A stretch of DNA of 64,000 nt from Lumbricus terrestris (GCA_949752735.1 OX457044.1:14082315-14146314); one strand, 5' to 3'. Counted from the first letter of the stretch, positions 1-18,265 are shown. Notes: generated by a model not told the origin, from the letters alone. Numbers and translations are program-made.

Positions 1-59
1 TGTGGCACGCAGTGCTGTTATAAACATGTAACAAGCCACACTGTCAGCTGATTTTACTC

Positions 60-345
60 AAACACTGATTAAGCAAATTGCCACTATAGACTTTTCACCT
101 TGTCACTTTGTACCATCAGTTCGAGGAGCTCTAGCGACCGTCATGACTAGCCTTCTGCATGGTGCCTTCAGTTTTTATCTTTAAGCTGCCGGATAGCCCA
201 TTCCACCTAGCTCTCACTCCAGTATTGTCGGTTCTCGTTTGTAGTTGATTTGGTTGACCTGTTCTTCTTTTACCCGCGGGTCTTTCTTGTACATTGCAAT
301 TCGTCTGTATTCCCTCCATCTGTCATTGACTTCCTCTCCATCGTT
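60..345 (-). mobile_element. LINE 3'-end remnant (related to 18.72 and 26.5 kb)
   Basis: On the minus strand GGTCGCTAGAGCTCCTCGAA and the following TGGTACAAAGTGACAAGGTG match 18716-18752 and 26514-26545. A short frame 319-131 precedes it but is too decayed to type. Confidence 0.4.
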
Positions 346-450
346 AATCACGTTATAACCTTCTCTTCCCTCAGCACACCCATTCGCGGTACAAATTTGA
401 CAGTTAATTGCTTCACCTTTGCGAATATTTAGCCTATCTTGTTCTGCCTT

Positions 451-750
451 CAGTGGCGGCGCCAGGATTTCAGTTTTGGGGGGCTGAAGCCTCCCGGAAG
501 AAATTTTCCATTTTCATCAGCCAAAATTTCTGACATTTCTGACGACCTTTTTTTAGTCATCCGGCCGAAATCTCATGGAAATTTTCCATTTTCATCCGCC
601 AAAATTTCTGACGACCTTTTTTGTCATCCGCTCGAAAATCGTGGAAACATTTCAGTTTTGCATGTAAAAAACCGGGATGGCCTTTTTTTAAGGGGGACTT
701 AGCCTTTTATAGGGGGGCTTAGCCCCTCTAACCCCCTAGCGCCGCCACTG
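451..750. mobile_element. hAT-like MITE, 8-bp target duplication
   Basis: Ends CAGTGGCGGCGCCAGG and CCCTAGCGCCGCCACTG are inverted repeats; TCTGCCTT occurs directly on both sides (443-450 and 751-758). The body has the GATTTCAGTTTTGGGGGGCT and CCGCCAAAATTTCTGACGAC motifs shared by copies at 1.6, 19.6 and 59.6 kb. No coding capacity. Confidence 0.92.
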
Positions 751-844
751 TCTGCCTTTCCCCCTCTTCCACCATCTCTTTTGTTATGGCGCTTAATTGT
801 GTTGTGTCGTAACATAGATATATAGCCTATATAATTATAATATA

Positions 845-1480
845 CACTGTGCCCCATAAAAAAAACACCAAAAAACTTTGTCATGAAACGCATGTAAGTC
901 TAATGTTAGATAAGAAAAAGTAATGTTTCATTTAAGAAGATGTTCGAAGTGATGTCCCTTCGCTTGAACGCAGGCTCTCAGCCTTGGCCGCCACTGTTCA
1001 ATAGCTTTGTCAATGACACTCTGCTTCAACTGTGCCCACACAACGATGAGGCGCTCCTTCAACTCGTCCATGTCCCGTATTGCTGTCTGGTAGACGCGTT
1101 CCTGTATTAGACCCCAAATTCTGTAGTCAACGGGATTGAGGTGAGTTTGCTGGCCAGAGTTCCGGTCCAATGAAGCTTGGTGTTTCACGTCGCAGCAACG
1201 CAATGGTGTCCTTTGCGAGATGTGCTGGGGCGCTGTCCTGCTGGAGAATGAATAAGTCGCTTGACATCCTCCTGATCGCTGGCAACATCTGCTCCATCAA
1301 CAGGATATTCCTGTAATATTCGCCGTTCACCTTCACCCCAGGTTCCACGAAGAACAATTCCGTGCACCCGAGCTTCGAGACGGCGAAGGAGACCATCAGT
1401 GAGCGGCTGAAAGTCGGGCGGGTCCGCAGTAGACGATTGGCGTCAACAGTTTTTTGGTGTGTTTTTTATGGGGCACAGTG
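845..1480 (-). mobile_element. mariner deletion derivative with TIRs and transposase remnant
   Basis: Inverted ends of about 32 bp start CACTGTGCCCCATAAAAAA at 845 and (reverse) at 1480, flanked by TA. The minus strand keeps the C-terminal two thirds of a mariner transposase: SFAVSKLGCTELFFVEPGVK, LQQDSAPAHLAKDT (second catalytic Asp), then after a frameshift near 1140 LNPVDYRIWGLIQERVYQT (third Asp) and GHHFEHLL. The first catalytic Asp region and N-terminus are deleted. Cannot move by itself. Confidence 0.93.
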
Positions 1481-1488
1481 TATATACC

Positions 1489-1489
<1 letters not shown>

Positions 1490-1542
<53 letters not shown>
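1490..1542. repeat. (TA)n microsatellite beside the mariner TA site
   Basis: TA run directly right of the mariner end at 1480, interrupted by CCGG. Confidence 0.95.
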
Positions 1543-1544
<2 letters not shown>

Positions 1545-1559
1545 TAGCATCGCCCTCCT

Positions 1560-1992
1560 CAGTGGCGGCGCTAGGGGGCTTGGGGGCTAAGCCCCAGTGC
1601 CGGCGCCAGGATTTCAGTTTTGGAGGGGCTGAAGCCCGCGGCCAAATTTTCCATTTTCGCCGCCAAAATTTCTGACGACCTTTTTTTTTTTTTTTTTAGT
1701 CGTCGACCAAAATCGTGGATATTTTAATGTAAAATAATTCAGAAATTCAGATGGTCATTTTTTTAGGGGGGGGCTGAGCCTCTTGTAGGGGGGGGGCTTA
1801 GCCCCCCCAGCCCCCCTAGCGCCGCCACTGCTAAGCCCCCCCCCTATAAGAGGCTCAGCCCCATCCTAAAAAAGGGTCAGCCGATTTTTTTACATTGAAA
1901 TTTCCAAACATAAAAAGGTCGTCAGAAATTTCGGCGGATGAAAATGAAAAATTTCCTTCTCGAGGCTCGAGGCTTCAACCCCCAAATAAACT
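1560..1992 (-). mobile_element. hAT-like MITE (outer copy, inverted), split by a sister copy
   Basis: Starts CAGTGGCGGCGCTAGGGGG at 1560, is interrupted at 1595-1830, resumes CTAAGCCCCCCCC at 1831 and runs in reverse family orientation to about 1990, where the far end is lost. Confidence 0.75.
1595..1830 (+). mobile_element. hAT-like MITE nested in another copy of its own family
   Basis: Begins CAGTGCCGGCGCCAGGATTT, ends AGCGCCGCCACTG, and is flanked by CTAAGCCC at 1587-1594 and 1831-1838. The duplication belongs to the outer MITE, so insertion order is clear. Confidence 0.9.
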
Positions 1993-2115
1993 GTGTTTTG
2001 GAGGGATTTAGGAGTAGCCGATTGGAGGCCATCCAGAAAGATGTCTTTGTATATAGGCCTATGCTATAGTTAATAAGCTAATCATAATGCATCTTCCAGT
2101 GTGTTCAGCTCAACT

Positions 2116-2263
2116 GTGATTACAGCTTATATACATGTAGTTACGATTACAGCTTAGTTACGATTACAGCTTAGTTACGATTACAGCTTAGTTATAATTA
2201 CAGCTTAGTTATAATTACAGCTTAGTTATAATTACAGCTTAATTATGATTACAGCTTAGTTAT
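2116..2263. repeat. 17-bp minisatellite
   Basis: Unit GATTACAGCTTAGTTAC with A/C variants, about nine copies. Confidence 0.9.
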
Positions 2264-2690
2264 GTTGAAAGACATATCGCTGGGAGGGCGTCCATGCTGC
2301 GATGATTAACACAATCTCCAGAGGCAGATTCACTATCTATAGGCCGAGGCAGTTGGCTTTGGGGACGGGATTAAAAAACGACGGCGTTCCCGTGTTGAAC
2401 AGCTTTACAGTAATTACAGTGTCTGCACTCTTCGCAGTGTTTAAGCATCCTGCTGAATGATGAAATACGACCGATGTAGCAATCTGTGCATTTGCATCAA
2501 ATTCGAGATGATAAGACATTGAGACAAAATAGCAGTGAATTAAAGAATGACGCCACGAACGCCACTGGCTGCAGCAGCTGCTGAATAGCAGAGAAGAGCT
2601 GGCTGCAGAGACAGATGAAAAGACATTGATCATGCAGTCATGACGATGCGATTAGCCTCCAATTCTCATCTCGGTTTAATGGTCTGAATG

Positions 2691-2723
<33 letters not shown>

Positions 2724-3965
2724 TCAGGAGTTAATGGCAAATACAGGTAAAGGTACTTTGCAGTTAGTGTTTGCAGCATTCAGTCCCTTGGGGCAGAAAA
2801 CAAGAGTGACGACATCTCAGAGCTATAATGAACTGACAGCAGCCATTGTCTTGCTGTATAGTCTCATGACTAATTATTATTACAGAAACGTCATTCTGTG
2901 TTCTTATGACTTAGGCCGATACACACCAGCGATAATTTATCTCGTCTACCCGGAGTTAAAGATATGCGTTGAATTTAAGCGACCTACCGTAGGCCTACGT
3001 GAGTTTGCTTTACACTGTAGACCATCATTGCAGAGAATAAACCGTTCCACGTGTGCGCCCTACGTTGGCCTCGCTCTCCGTTGCAAAAACGATGGTAAGT
3101 GATAATTACTTATATAGACATAATGTCAATAATTATACGTGCGATGTCCATGAGGAAAATAGTTTAAACTTAAGATTAATTAAAACGCTATATATATATA
3201 GTAGGCTAACACAGTCTACTGAATATCAATATACATCTAAGATGAAATTTGCCGGGCGTCGTTTACAGCTGCTGCAGTGGACCAGATTAAGCGCATTAGA
3301 CTACAGTCACTAAACTAAAGTATATATAGTATTATAAAGTATAGGCCATGCGTGGTTTATGGTGCACGACAGCCGACAAAATTAGCCTAAAATTAGCTCA
3401 AAATCAGAGAAGGTCGTTTTTGACTTTGATCAACGATATCTCAACTCAATAAATTGGCTTGATATCAAACGATTCAAACTACTCTAAGAGTCAATAATTG
3501 TATAGGAATACATTTTCAGTAGCCTATGTATTTGTGTGCGTTTGTTTCAAGGCACTCGCATGCAGGGCCTTACAAGCGCTCCTGAATAAGCTGGTGCCCT
3601 GCGCTTGGCTACCAAGTGACGTTATAGAATTTTGGAGATGATTATTACGAAGTACTTCTCAAAAGTGTCTTGCACTAAAGGCTTCCTGTGTGATTGTATA
3701 TATAGCCTATACAACCAGACTTTGGTATTCCTAATCTATTTTATTTAAATTTTCGTATTTAATTTAAGTGCTTAATTTCTGAAGATGCAACTTCCAGTCG
3801 GTTGAAACTTTATCTTCTCCAGAGGGTGAAAGCTTCGATGAGTTCGAGTGATGAGGCTAATGTGTCAAAACGAGGCACGTCTGGATTTCTAAAAAGGATG
3901 ACTTGAGACGAGTTGAGATGACTTTTCGACTTTTTCTTAAGTGTGAAGAGCAGCAGGTGCGCTAT
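2264..3965. other. Intergenic, no gene recognised
   Basis: Only the CAG run and a 25-bp core (reverse of GGGCACCAGCTTATTCAGGA at 3575-3610) that recurs at 10683 and 50128 stand out. Confidence 0.6.
2691..2721. repeat. (CAG)n microsatellite
   Basis: Ten CAG units in intergenic DNA. Confidence 0.95.
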
Positions 3966-3969
3966 ATAT

Positions 3970-4390
3970 TGAACAGATAAATAGTCTTGCTCCGAAGTAT
4001 CTGTGTGATCCCATACTTCGCCCCTTTTCTGCCACTTCGCTGTGTCCTCTTAGGTTCTCTGATCGGCTCGACCTCTTCATTCCCCGAGTCAGGACCGCCA
4101 TGACTCAATCCAGAACATTTGCCTGCATTGGTCCCTCCCTATGGAATGGACTTCCCCCATCAGTTCGCTCTGTCATCCTCTCTGGTAGTGTATCCTCGTC
4201 TTTCTCTCGTCTGAAAACTTTGCCTTTTCTCTCGGGTTGAACGCACTGGGAACGCTTCTGAAGGGCTCTTGCTGCGAGAAGCCTTTATAAATGGCCAGAA
4301 ACAATACAATACAATACATTGTATAAGTTGTATTGCATTGTATTGTATTGAATACAATACAATACAATGCAATACAATACAATACAAACT
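3970..4390 (+). mobile_element. Second CR1-like LINE 3' end with (ATACA)n tail
   Basis: The plus frame to the TGA at 4238 reads NSLAPKYLCDPILRPF, RLDLFIPRVRTAMTQSRTFA, IGPSLWNGLPPSVRSVIL, SSFSRLKTLPF, the C-terminal region of CR1-type ORF2. After a short UTR with TTTATAAATGGCC, an inverted/alternating CAATA pentanucleotide tail runs to 4386. Different subfamily from the 22.8-kb element. Confidence 0.85.
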
Positions 4391-4399
4391 GCAGATACC

Positions 4400-6300
4400 A
4401 GCTTCCGGATGTTGCATTATTTTGACTCTGCCTTTTTCTTCTCAGTTTTGCGCATTGACTCGGCGACATGCAGCTGATTTAATACTTCCATTCAGTTTGT
4501 TATTCTATATTTGCTGCTCTTTCTCCGTTCAAGTATAATTTATGCATAATAAAATGATAATATAATTATAATTATTATGATCAGGCGCTGATCTCAATGC
4601 GTCATCTGACATCAAGACTCAATTACACGTATTTCTTCTGGTCATCCGTGACATCATCATTCTCATTCGTTCGTAAAGCTCCTTAAGAGAGAGAGAGAGA
4701 TGGTCAGCTGATCTGCTAAACTTCCGCTATCCAGAAACCATCCAACCATCCATGCAAAGACGAAATATACTTTGCCATCCAACGGTTTTCAGTTGGCAGT
4801 CTTCTCTTTCGTACGAAGGACTGCATGGGAGTAGGCATACTATCATCCAGTGACTCACGCTATATGTACATTTGCATGTAGGCCTACATTTATGGGGGAA
4901 AATGAAGGGTAATAGGTTCGCCGGTCTTGTCATCCTCGAGACCAAGGTCCTTGCTAAAAAAAATTGCCAATGAGGTCTTGGTCTCCACGAAAACAGCCAC
5001 GCCTTTTTGAGTCACGCATCTACGGACGGATACGATTCCTGTATTGGTGAGGAAAACGATCGGCAGCAAAGCTACAGTAGATTTTATGCTTCACCTGGAA
5101 GACTTGTTCAGAAGCCAGAAGCCGGTCTAATGGAATTATATAATATACCCGTACTGTCTTCCAGAAGGAGTCTTTCTGAAGGACTCACGCTATACTTCCA
5201 GTGCTTGAGAAGCTGCTGGTGTGGGTGTGATGGCGAAAGAATATTCTGACCGAATTAGTTTTTATAAAATACAGCAGACGTTTAGAATTACATTTCGCAT
5301 GAAGGACCTTTGTAAGCACAAATTCAGAATAAAATAAAAGAATCGTATTTTAATTAAAATAGCGGGCTGTCCGACTTGATAACTTTTTAGTATGAAATCA
5401 AATTCTGGGTATGATTGTGATTTCTTCCTCCAGGGGCTTCTATCCCCCCTAAGCAACCGGGCGCAATCCATCTTCTTCCCCCCGTTTCTGGACCAGCCTT
5501 ACCCTATGCATGCAATATAATGTAATCTAGCGCATGCCCACCTCTAGTGTGGGAATGAAGGTTTGTTTGGAGGGGGACAAACGAGCATCCAGCAGACGAT
5601 CGCCGAAGCATGTGTAGCGCCGAGAAGGGACCTGGTACTGGGAGGGAATGTGCCCCTGCACACAAGAAATTTTTGCGATTTCCGAATTGCAATCTCAGTA
5701 TTTTAAGCTGTCCTCTTAGCAAAATTACTCTACTATTTCAGTGGAGGAATTGCTGCCAAAATTGGGCAGCCATATGTTTTGCGCCTCTGATTAGTGTGCA
5801 CTCGAGAGGCGTTACGTAAATTTTTAGAGCACAATGCAATACAACAAAATACAATGTAGGTCCTACATTGTAAGCCCACGAAATAATGATGTTGCTCTAC
5901 TAAGTGTTCAAGGACCAAATTTGACTGTCTGAAATTTGAAAGATGACATTGAAGAGAAGCCATTTAGTTGTGCAAAATAGTATTTGTATTAATATTATTT
6001 TTTTCCAATTTTAATATGATTGTATTATTTATTAGAATAGTAAAAACATAATTATAATCATGTAATAGGAAATTTTTATTATGGTATATTATAGCTGTTA
6101 TAGCAGTTCATGCAATTCAAATATGCAGATTGCAGATAGTAGCCTAACTAAAAACTTAAAGTGTATAAAGTGTATACATTTTGCTAAAAACTATTAGGCC
6201 TACCATTTTGTCCTAATTTGTATGGAGGGGAAGCATTTTCTGGGAGGGGTCTTCCTCCTAATGATTCCTAGATTGAACGCTGCCCTCCGTGTCCGACCTT
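4400..6300. other. Intergenic, nothing recognised
   Basis: Short ORFs only (longest near 80 codons), no motif or inverted-repeat element found. A poly-C run is at 6300-6312. Confidence 0.55.
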
Positions 6301-6404
6301 CCCCCCCCCCCCAACCGACCTGAATTTTGGCTGTCTTCTGATTCCCCCTCTATTTTTCACTGGGCGCAAGCAGCGCCCGCCATGTATAGGGATAGAAGCC
6401 CCTG

Positions 6405-7310
6405 TCTTCCTCGTCCTAATCGTGAGGCTTAAAGCCTTGGCGTGGGTCTTGAGGTTTAAAGTCTTGGTAGTGGTCTCGAGTTTTAAAATCTTGGTCTTGG
6501 TCTCGAGGTGTAAGGTCTTGGTCCTGGTCTCGATGTTTAATGTCTTGGTCCTGGTCTTGATGTTATAAGTCTTGATCCTGGTCTCGAGTTTCAAAGTCTC
6601 GAGGCTTAAAATCTTAGTCTTGATATCGAGGTTTAAGGTCTTGGTCCTGGTCTTGATGCTTAATTTCTTGGTCCTGGTCTTGAGGTGGAGTTTATGGCAT
6701 TCACTGCAAGTAGGTCCCACCGAAAATCACGGATTTGCATGGCAATCTCGAGGCTTAAAATATTGGTCTTGGTCTTGATGTTTAAAGTCTTGATCCTGGT
6801 TCTGATGTTTGAAGTCTGGGTCCTATAGTCTTAAGTTTCAAAGTCGTGGTCTTGGCTTGAGGTTTAAAGTCTTAGCGTGGTTCTGAGTTTTAAAGTCTTG
6901 AGCCTTGTCTCGAGGTTTAAAGTCTTAGTCTCTGTCTCGATGTTTAAAGTTTTGGTCCAGGTCTTGAGGCTTAAAATCCTGGTCTTGAGATTTAAGGTTT
7001 GGTCTTGGTCTTGAGGCTTAAAATCTTGGTCTTGGTCTCAAGGTTTAAAGTCTTGGTCTTGAGGTTTAAAGTCTTGGTCTTGATGTTTAAAGTCTTGGTC
7101 CTGGGCTTGACTTTTAAAGTCCTGGCTTTGCGTTTAAAGTCTTGGTCGTGGTTTTGAGTTTTGAAGTCTTGGTCCTGGTCTTGAGGCTTAAAATCTTGGT
7201 CTGGTCTTAATGTTTAAAGTCTTGGTCTCGACTCGAGACACTCTCGACTCTCGAGGTCTGAAGTCGTAGGTCTGTTCCTGAGGTTTAAAGTCTCGGTCTT
7301 GACTTGAGGC
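6405..7310. repeat. Degenerate ~27-bp minisatellite
   Basis: Unit close to GTCTTGGTCCTGGTCTTGAG followed by GTTTAAA, more than 30 diverged copies. The minus-strand frame with KTRTKTLNIETRTKTL is an artefact of the repeat. Confidence 0.9.
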
Positions 7311-7589
7311 CTTGGAACTTAGCTATTTAGAACTATGTTATATAGCTCTCTGAACATTCGTCACAATTAATGCGTTTTGTTCGTCATTTCCGGTGCTTTA
7401 TTCTGTTTTTTTATTCCTTTATTTATTATATTATTGCAGTCGAGTTTATCCGTAAAAAGGCATCAGCCGACCTACTGAATCACAAAATAAAAGCCATTAT
7501 CTGTATCATGTCCTAATGGAATCGAGGTCAGTGATGATGATTCAGGTGTGCCATGATGAGACGTCTGCAGATCATGGAAGATTGACTGT

Positions 7590-7591
7590 AG

Positions 7592-7623
<32 letters not shown>

Positions 7624-7655
7624 ACAGCAGCAGCAGCAACAACAGCAGCAGCAGC
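7590..7655. repeat. (CAG/CAA)n microsatellite
   Basis: Mixed CAG and CAA triplets; not part of a recognisable gene. Confidence 0.93.
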
Positions 7656-7898
7656 TGATGCGACGAATCGATAAATTGGATGAAGGAGGAGTAATGGCAT
7701 CCTACGTGGACACTGCAGGCACAGATCTGTGGCAGTTCGGAACAGGAAGAGGAAGATGTGGAAACGTCAAACGAAAGAACAGAAGAGGGAGAACAGGGAA
7801 AAGAAGCAGCCAGATAGATTATTGGTGTATCACTGTATCTGGTAGTTAGTCGGATTTAATGTTGGAATTAGTTCAGAAGAAGAACAAGTTGCCATATA

Positions 7899-10310
7899 CA
7901 GGGTGGTTTTTTACCCATATCTTGGCCAGAAAGGCATCAGAATTTCCAAATGAAATTTTACAGGCTTATAGACAACTAGCTTTTATACCCGGCTTCGCCC
8001 GGGTTCCGTCAAATTTTCCCCCCAAATTTCGCCCACCCCTCCCCCACCCCTCCACAACACGTCACCACTAACTCCAACCTCCACCGGTACGCCACCCGTG
8101 AAGTTTTTTCGGGAAAATATTTCCCCCCAACATTCTCCCCACCCCCTCCCCCGCCCCTTCCACAACGCAACACCACTAACTCCGACCTCCACCGGTACGC
8201 CACCCGTGAAATTTTGTTTTTCGGTGAAAAAATTCCCTTCCAATTCCCCCAAATTTCCCTCTCCCCACACCCCTCCACAACACGCCACCACTAAACCCGA
8301 CCTCCACCAATCCGTCACCCGTGAAATTTTTGTTTTCGGAAAAAATCCCCCCCAATTTCCTCCACCCCTCCCCACCCCTCCGCAACACGCCACCCCTATC
8401 TCCGAACTCCACCGGTACGCCACCCGTGAAATTTGGTTTTTCGGTGAAAATATTTCCCCAAAAAATTTCCCCCCACCAAAATTTCCCCTCTCCCCCACCC
8501 CTCCACAACACGCCACCACTAACTCCAACCTCCACCGGTACGTCACCCGTGAAATTCTGGTTTTCGGGGAAAAAATTCCCCCAAATTTCCCCCACCCCTC
8601 CACAACACGCCACCACTAACTCCGAAAATATTTCCTCCCCAAAAATTTCCCCCACCAAAATTTCCCCTCTCCCCCACTCCTCAACAACACGCCACCACTA
8701 AATCCGACCTCCACTGGTACGCCACCCATGAAATTTTAGTTTTCGGAAAAAAATTCCCCCCAAATTTCCCTCACTCACCCTCCCCGACCCCTCCTCAACA
8801 CGCCACCACTAACTCCGACCTTTTGTCGGCTTGAAATTTTGGTTTTCGGGGGAAAAAAATTTCCCCCAAAATTTCTCCTCCCACCACCCCACTTTCCACC
8901 ACCTCCACCTACCACCACCCTCTCCAACCCCCCCCCCACAACACACCACCAGTAACTCCGACCTCCACCTGTGCGCCACCCGTGAAATTTTGGTTTTGGA
9001 GGAAAAAACTTTCCCCCAAAATTTCTCCCCCACCACCCCACTTTCCACCACCCCACCTACCACCACCCCCTCCCACCCCACCTCCCCTCCACAACACGCC
9101 ACCACTAACTCTGACCTCCACCGGTACGTCACCGGTGAAATTTTTGTTTTCTGGGACGAAGAGTTAAAATCCGGACATACAAACAAACAAACATATGGAA
9201 GGACAAACTTTGAGAAATATATTATAGATTCATATTTACACATTATGGCCAGATTTCAATAAAATATTTCAAACAGAACAAAAGTTATATCACTTTTAGT
9301 GAAGCCACCCACCGTTTTTTGTCGATTCAAAAACGCGACGCAGCAAAAAGTATCAAAAAACCAATTCAATTATTCTGGCCAATATCTTGGCCAGAAGTAA
9401 GAATATGGAAATGAAATGAAATTTTACAGGCTTAAAGACAATTCATATTTACACATGATGGCCAGATTTCATCAAAATATTTCAAACAGATCAACAGTTA
9501 TACCACATTCAGTGATTCAACCACCGTTTTTGACGATTCAGTAGTGTAACGCAACAAAAATTAACAAAAACACAATTTTATTAAATCTCGTCTCAAATAT
9601 TTTTGATCAAATAGCCTTGATTTTGCCAGATGATCATTGTTATAACTATTTAGAAAAGAAACAGGGTACCAGCGTAGCTACACGTCACTGAGAAGTCACT
9701 TAGCAAGATGACAATCAAATTGTTAAATAAGGAATATGTCAGATTAATCAACAGACCCATCAAGAACTTTGCAAAGAGACTCAAAAGAAGTTTTGGCACT
9801 GGTGGTGGGCACATTGAACACAAGTTGTGAAGTACTACCAAGTTCATTTGACAACGGTTATTTGAGATGAGAATTAATAAAATCGTGTTTTTGTTACTTT
9901 TTGTTGCGTTTCGTTTTTGAATCGTCAAAAAACATTGGGTGGCCTCACTAAAAGTGGTATAACTTTTGTTGTGTTTGAAATATTTTGATGAAATCTGGTC
10001 ATCATATGTAAATGGGAATTGTCTTTAAACCTGTAAAGATTCATTTTGAAATTCTTACTTCTGACCAAGATATTAGCAAAAAACCTAATTTTTGTTGCGT
10101 TTCGTTTTTGAATCGTCAAAAAACGAGGGATGGCCTCACTAACAGTGATATAACTGTGGTTCTGTTTGAAATATTGTTATGAAATCTGGCCATCATGTGT
10201 AAATATGAATTGTCTTTAAGTCTGCAAAATTTCATTTCGAAATTCTTACTTCTGGCCAAGATATGGGCAAAAAACCTTAGTGGTTACTTTCTTTTTTATG
10301 GCCCACCCTG
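7899..10310. mobile_element. Decayed mariner with duplicated internal end repeats, split by satellite
   Basis: Ends CAGGGTGG and CCACCCTG are flanked by TA. The subterminal module (CTTGGCCAGAAGTAAGAAT, ATGGCCAGATTTCATCAAAA, TTTTTTGACGATTCAAAAAC) occurs at least four times, in both directions, at about 9175-9370, 9380-9560, 9905-10100 and 10095-10290. A transposase C-terminus at 9700-9830 (+) reads RPIKNFAKRLKRSFGTGGGH then IEHKL-stop. Confidence 0.8.
7990..9165. repeat. C-rich satellite, period about 110 bp
   Basis: Units contain TCCACCGGTACGCCACCCGT, GAAATTTTGGTTTTCGG and CCCCCAAATTTCCCCC, then CCCACCCCTCCACAACACGC; starts near 8094, 8202, 8316, 8421, 8546, 8724, 8978, 9131. Long ORFs on both strands are artefacts. 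It begins with GGCTTCGCCCGGGTT and lies inside the mariner. Confidence 0.92.
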
Positions 10311-10927
10311 TATATATATATATTATATAGGCACTAGCGATGACCAGACGCGTGGCGGTCGCTGTTGTTTCTTCTGTGGAGATGAGAAATCTCACAGTTT
10401 GCCCAAAATATAGATATTTATTTTAAAAAATGTAATAATGTAATAATGAGAGTCTCGAGCCACAGATTTTTGAATGTTACATACTTAGGCTACTTGTACG
10501 GTAGCAAAATCATGCGCTGTAAATGAAACGGGATTATTGGACTTATCTCCAATTCTCCACTGACTTACAGTGTGACTAGACTCACTAAGTTTGTGCTTTT
10601 GAGATCTGAATGCTTCACATACGGTAGGCAGTAATCGCAGCCAAACTTCTATAACAAAACGCACTACTTGAAAGCCGAGCGCAGGGCACCAGCCTATTCA
10701 CGAGCGCTATGGACATTAATGAAGATTCTCTCTTTACCTTCTTTTAAAATTCATTATTGAGGTAAACGGACTTTAAGATATTTCTTTCTGAATGTTTCGA
10801 ATATTATTTTGTAGAGATTTCTATTCGTAATTGCAAGTCTCTGTAATGTGTAAGAGAAGATTGTGTCTAGCAAAGAATGACGATCGGCATTTTATTCAGT
10901 CGTCTGAAGAACTAATTCAAAGCAGCG
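10311..10927. other. GPCR 5' flank
   Basis: No core promoter motif is certain. A dispersed repeat core GCGCAGGGCACCAGCCTATT is at 10680-10699. Confidence 0.5.
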
Positions 10928-16904
<5,977 letters not shown>

Positions 16905-17590
16905 TGCTTCCGTTAATTATTCAGCTATTATAATAATTAATTAGAGATCACAGTTTGTTAATTGAGCCTACCATAATTATATGTAAGCTTATAGATGGTA
17001 GCCACTCAATGGCGACTATACTTGCGTCATTTCGGCAAAACTGTAACCACACATTGACCCAATAAAGTCGAGCACACGACATATACGGACTATAATTCGA
17101 TCAGTCTGGAGACAATTGAATTGGCGTCGCTGGACATTTAATCTGACATGATCGAGAAAGCACTCGAGAGTCGAGACTCAGTGTATACATAAGCTGTGCA
17201 ATTACACTCGCTAGTCTACAGCTTATTCAGCTCATTTAGAGCTTGAAGGGGCGCTATAGCAAATGTGAGAAATAATTTGGACTGCCAATAATTCTGACAC
17301 TCTTGCATGAGGAAATGCAATCCCGAAGCATTTCTCAATTCCTGGAAACCGAAATTAAAATGAGTCAAACCCGGGATCGGGATTTGTGAGACTTAATTTC
17401 GTCGATTGCTTGATTGCATCTAGCAGCAGGAGCGGCTTAAACTTATTTGCAAGTTGATAGTAGTAATTAGACCAATGGGCAATGCATGCATGTTCCATCA
17501 GCTGTAGACAACCGGGCCTAATCATTCATCCCTCCCCTTCCCTGACCGACCTTCAGCATTTTTTTATATTATTATCTCAAATATAGGCCT
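16905..17590. other. GPCR 3' flank
   Basis: AATAAA at 17061-17066 is a plausible poly(A) signal 157 nt after the stop. A LINE/SINE tail fragment CTTGAAGGGGCGCTATAGCA is at 17244-17263. Confidence 0.55.
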
Positions 17591-17596
17591 ACCGTG

Positions 17597-17768
17597 CATG
17601 GGCGGAGTTTGTTTTCCGTTCTTGGAGGGGCTAACTTATCTGCGCCTTCTTGGGGGGGGGGGGTACTAAGCCCAGGAAAATATACCGTTTACACGGTAAA
17701 AACCGAATCTGGGTCTTCTTGGGGGGCTTAGTCCCCCCACCCCTAGTCCCTGATAAACTCCACCCATG
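17597..17768. mobile_element. Short inverted-repeat element (CATGGGCGGAGTTT ends)
   Basis: CATGGGCGGAGTTTGT and TAAACTCCACCCATG are inverted. GGCCTAC flanks both sides, allowing a 3-4 bp offset on the left. Contains G/C homopolymer runs like the 0.5-kb family. Confidence 0.55.
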
Positions 17769-17999
17769 GGCCTACGAGTCTAAGATTAGTTCGGAGTCCC
17801 TGTTATTCACAGGACCGCACCGCTGGGCCAGGAACCCGAGAAGTAGGCAGCAGGCTAGCCTATATATCTGCAGCCTTATGATTTTAAAGCAACAGGGAGT
17901 CCGTGTCACCGTACGTCTGTGTCCAAGGTTCTTTGAATACACGTGTGTGGATTGATCTTTGTCTGTGTCTATTACTGGCCTAGTTAGCTACACCGGTAA

Positions 18000-18265
18000 G
18001 CGCGCGCTGCATTCGTCTGTTGGTTGCAACGGACTGCGGTTCAAGCCCCGGGCTGGGAGTTGACATTCAGAGATTTAGATATCTCGGGCTAGCATGTGTG
18101 GGACGCAGAGGCGCAAGCTCCTGCGGAGCGACCTTGGGCAAGTTGCTTACCCATCATTGTCTGTGGGGAAGGCAACGGGAAACCACCTCACTCATCTCAT
18201 CCCCAGGGGCGTAAGCCAATGAACCTGCCTTTGGGCAGAGCACCATCATCATTATCTGTTATGAA
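18000..18265 (+). mobile_element. SINE-like repeat, family B
   Basis: Contains GCGGTTCAAGCCCCGGGC (B-box-like) and ATTCAGAGATTTAGATATCTCGGGCTAGCA, split here as ATTCAGAGATTTAG and ATCTCGGGCTAGCA, which recurs at 61570-61605. The related copy at 61510 supports a dispersed family. The tRNA origin is inferred from the B box. Confidence 0.55.

Noticed and set aside
2734..3102. 122-codon ORF following the CAG run
   Set aside because: No motif, poor coding character, no matching splice partners.
6268..6720. 150-codon ORF KTRTKTLNIET...
   Set aside because: Degenerate minisatellite translation; no start context or splice partners.
8009..9243. Many ORFs rich in Gly/Trp/Val or Pro/Thr
   Set aside because: They come from the ~110-bp C-rich satellite and occur on both strands in several frames.
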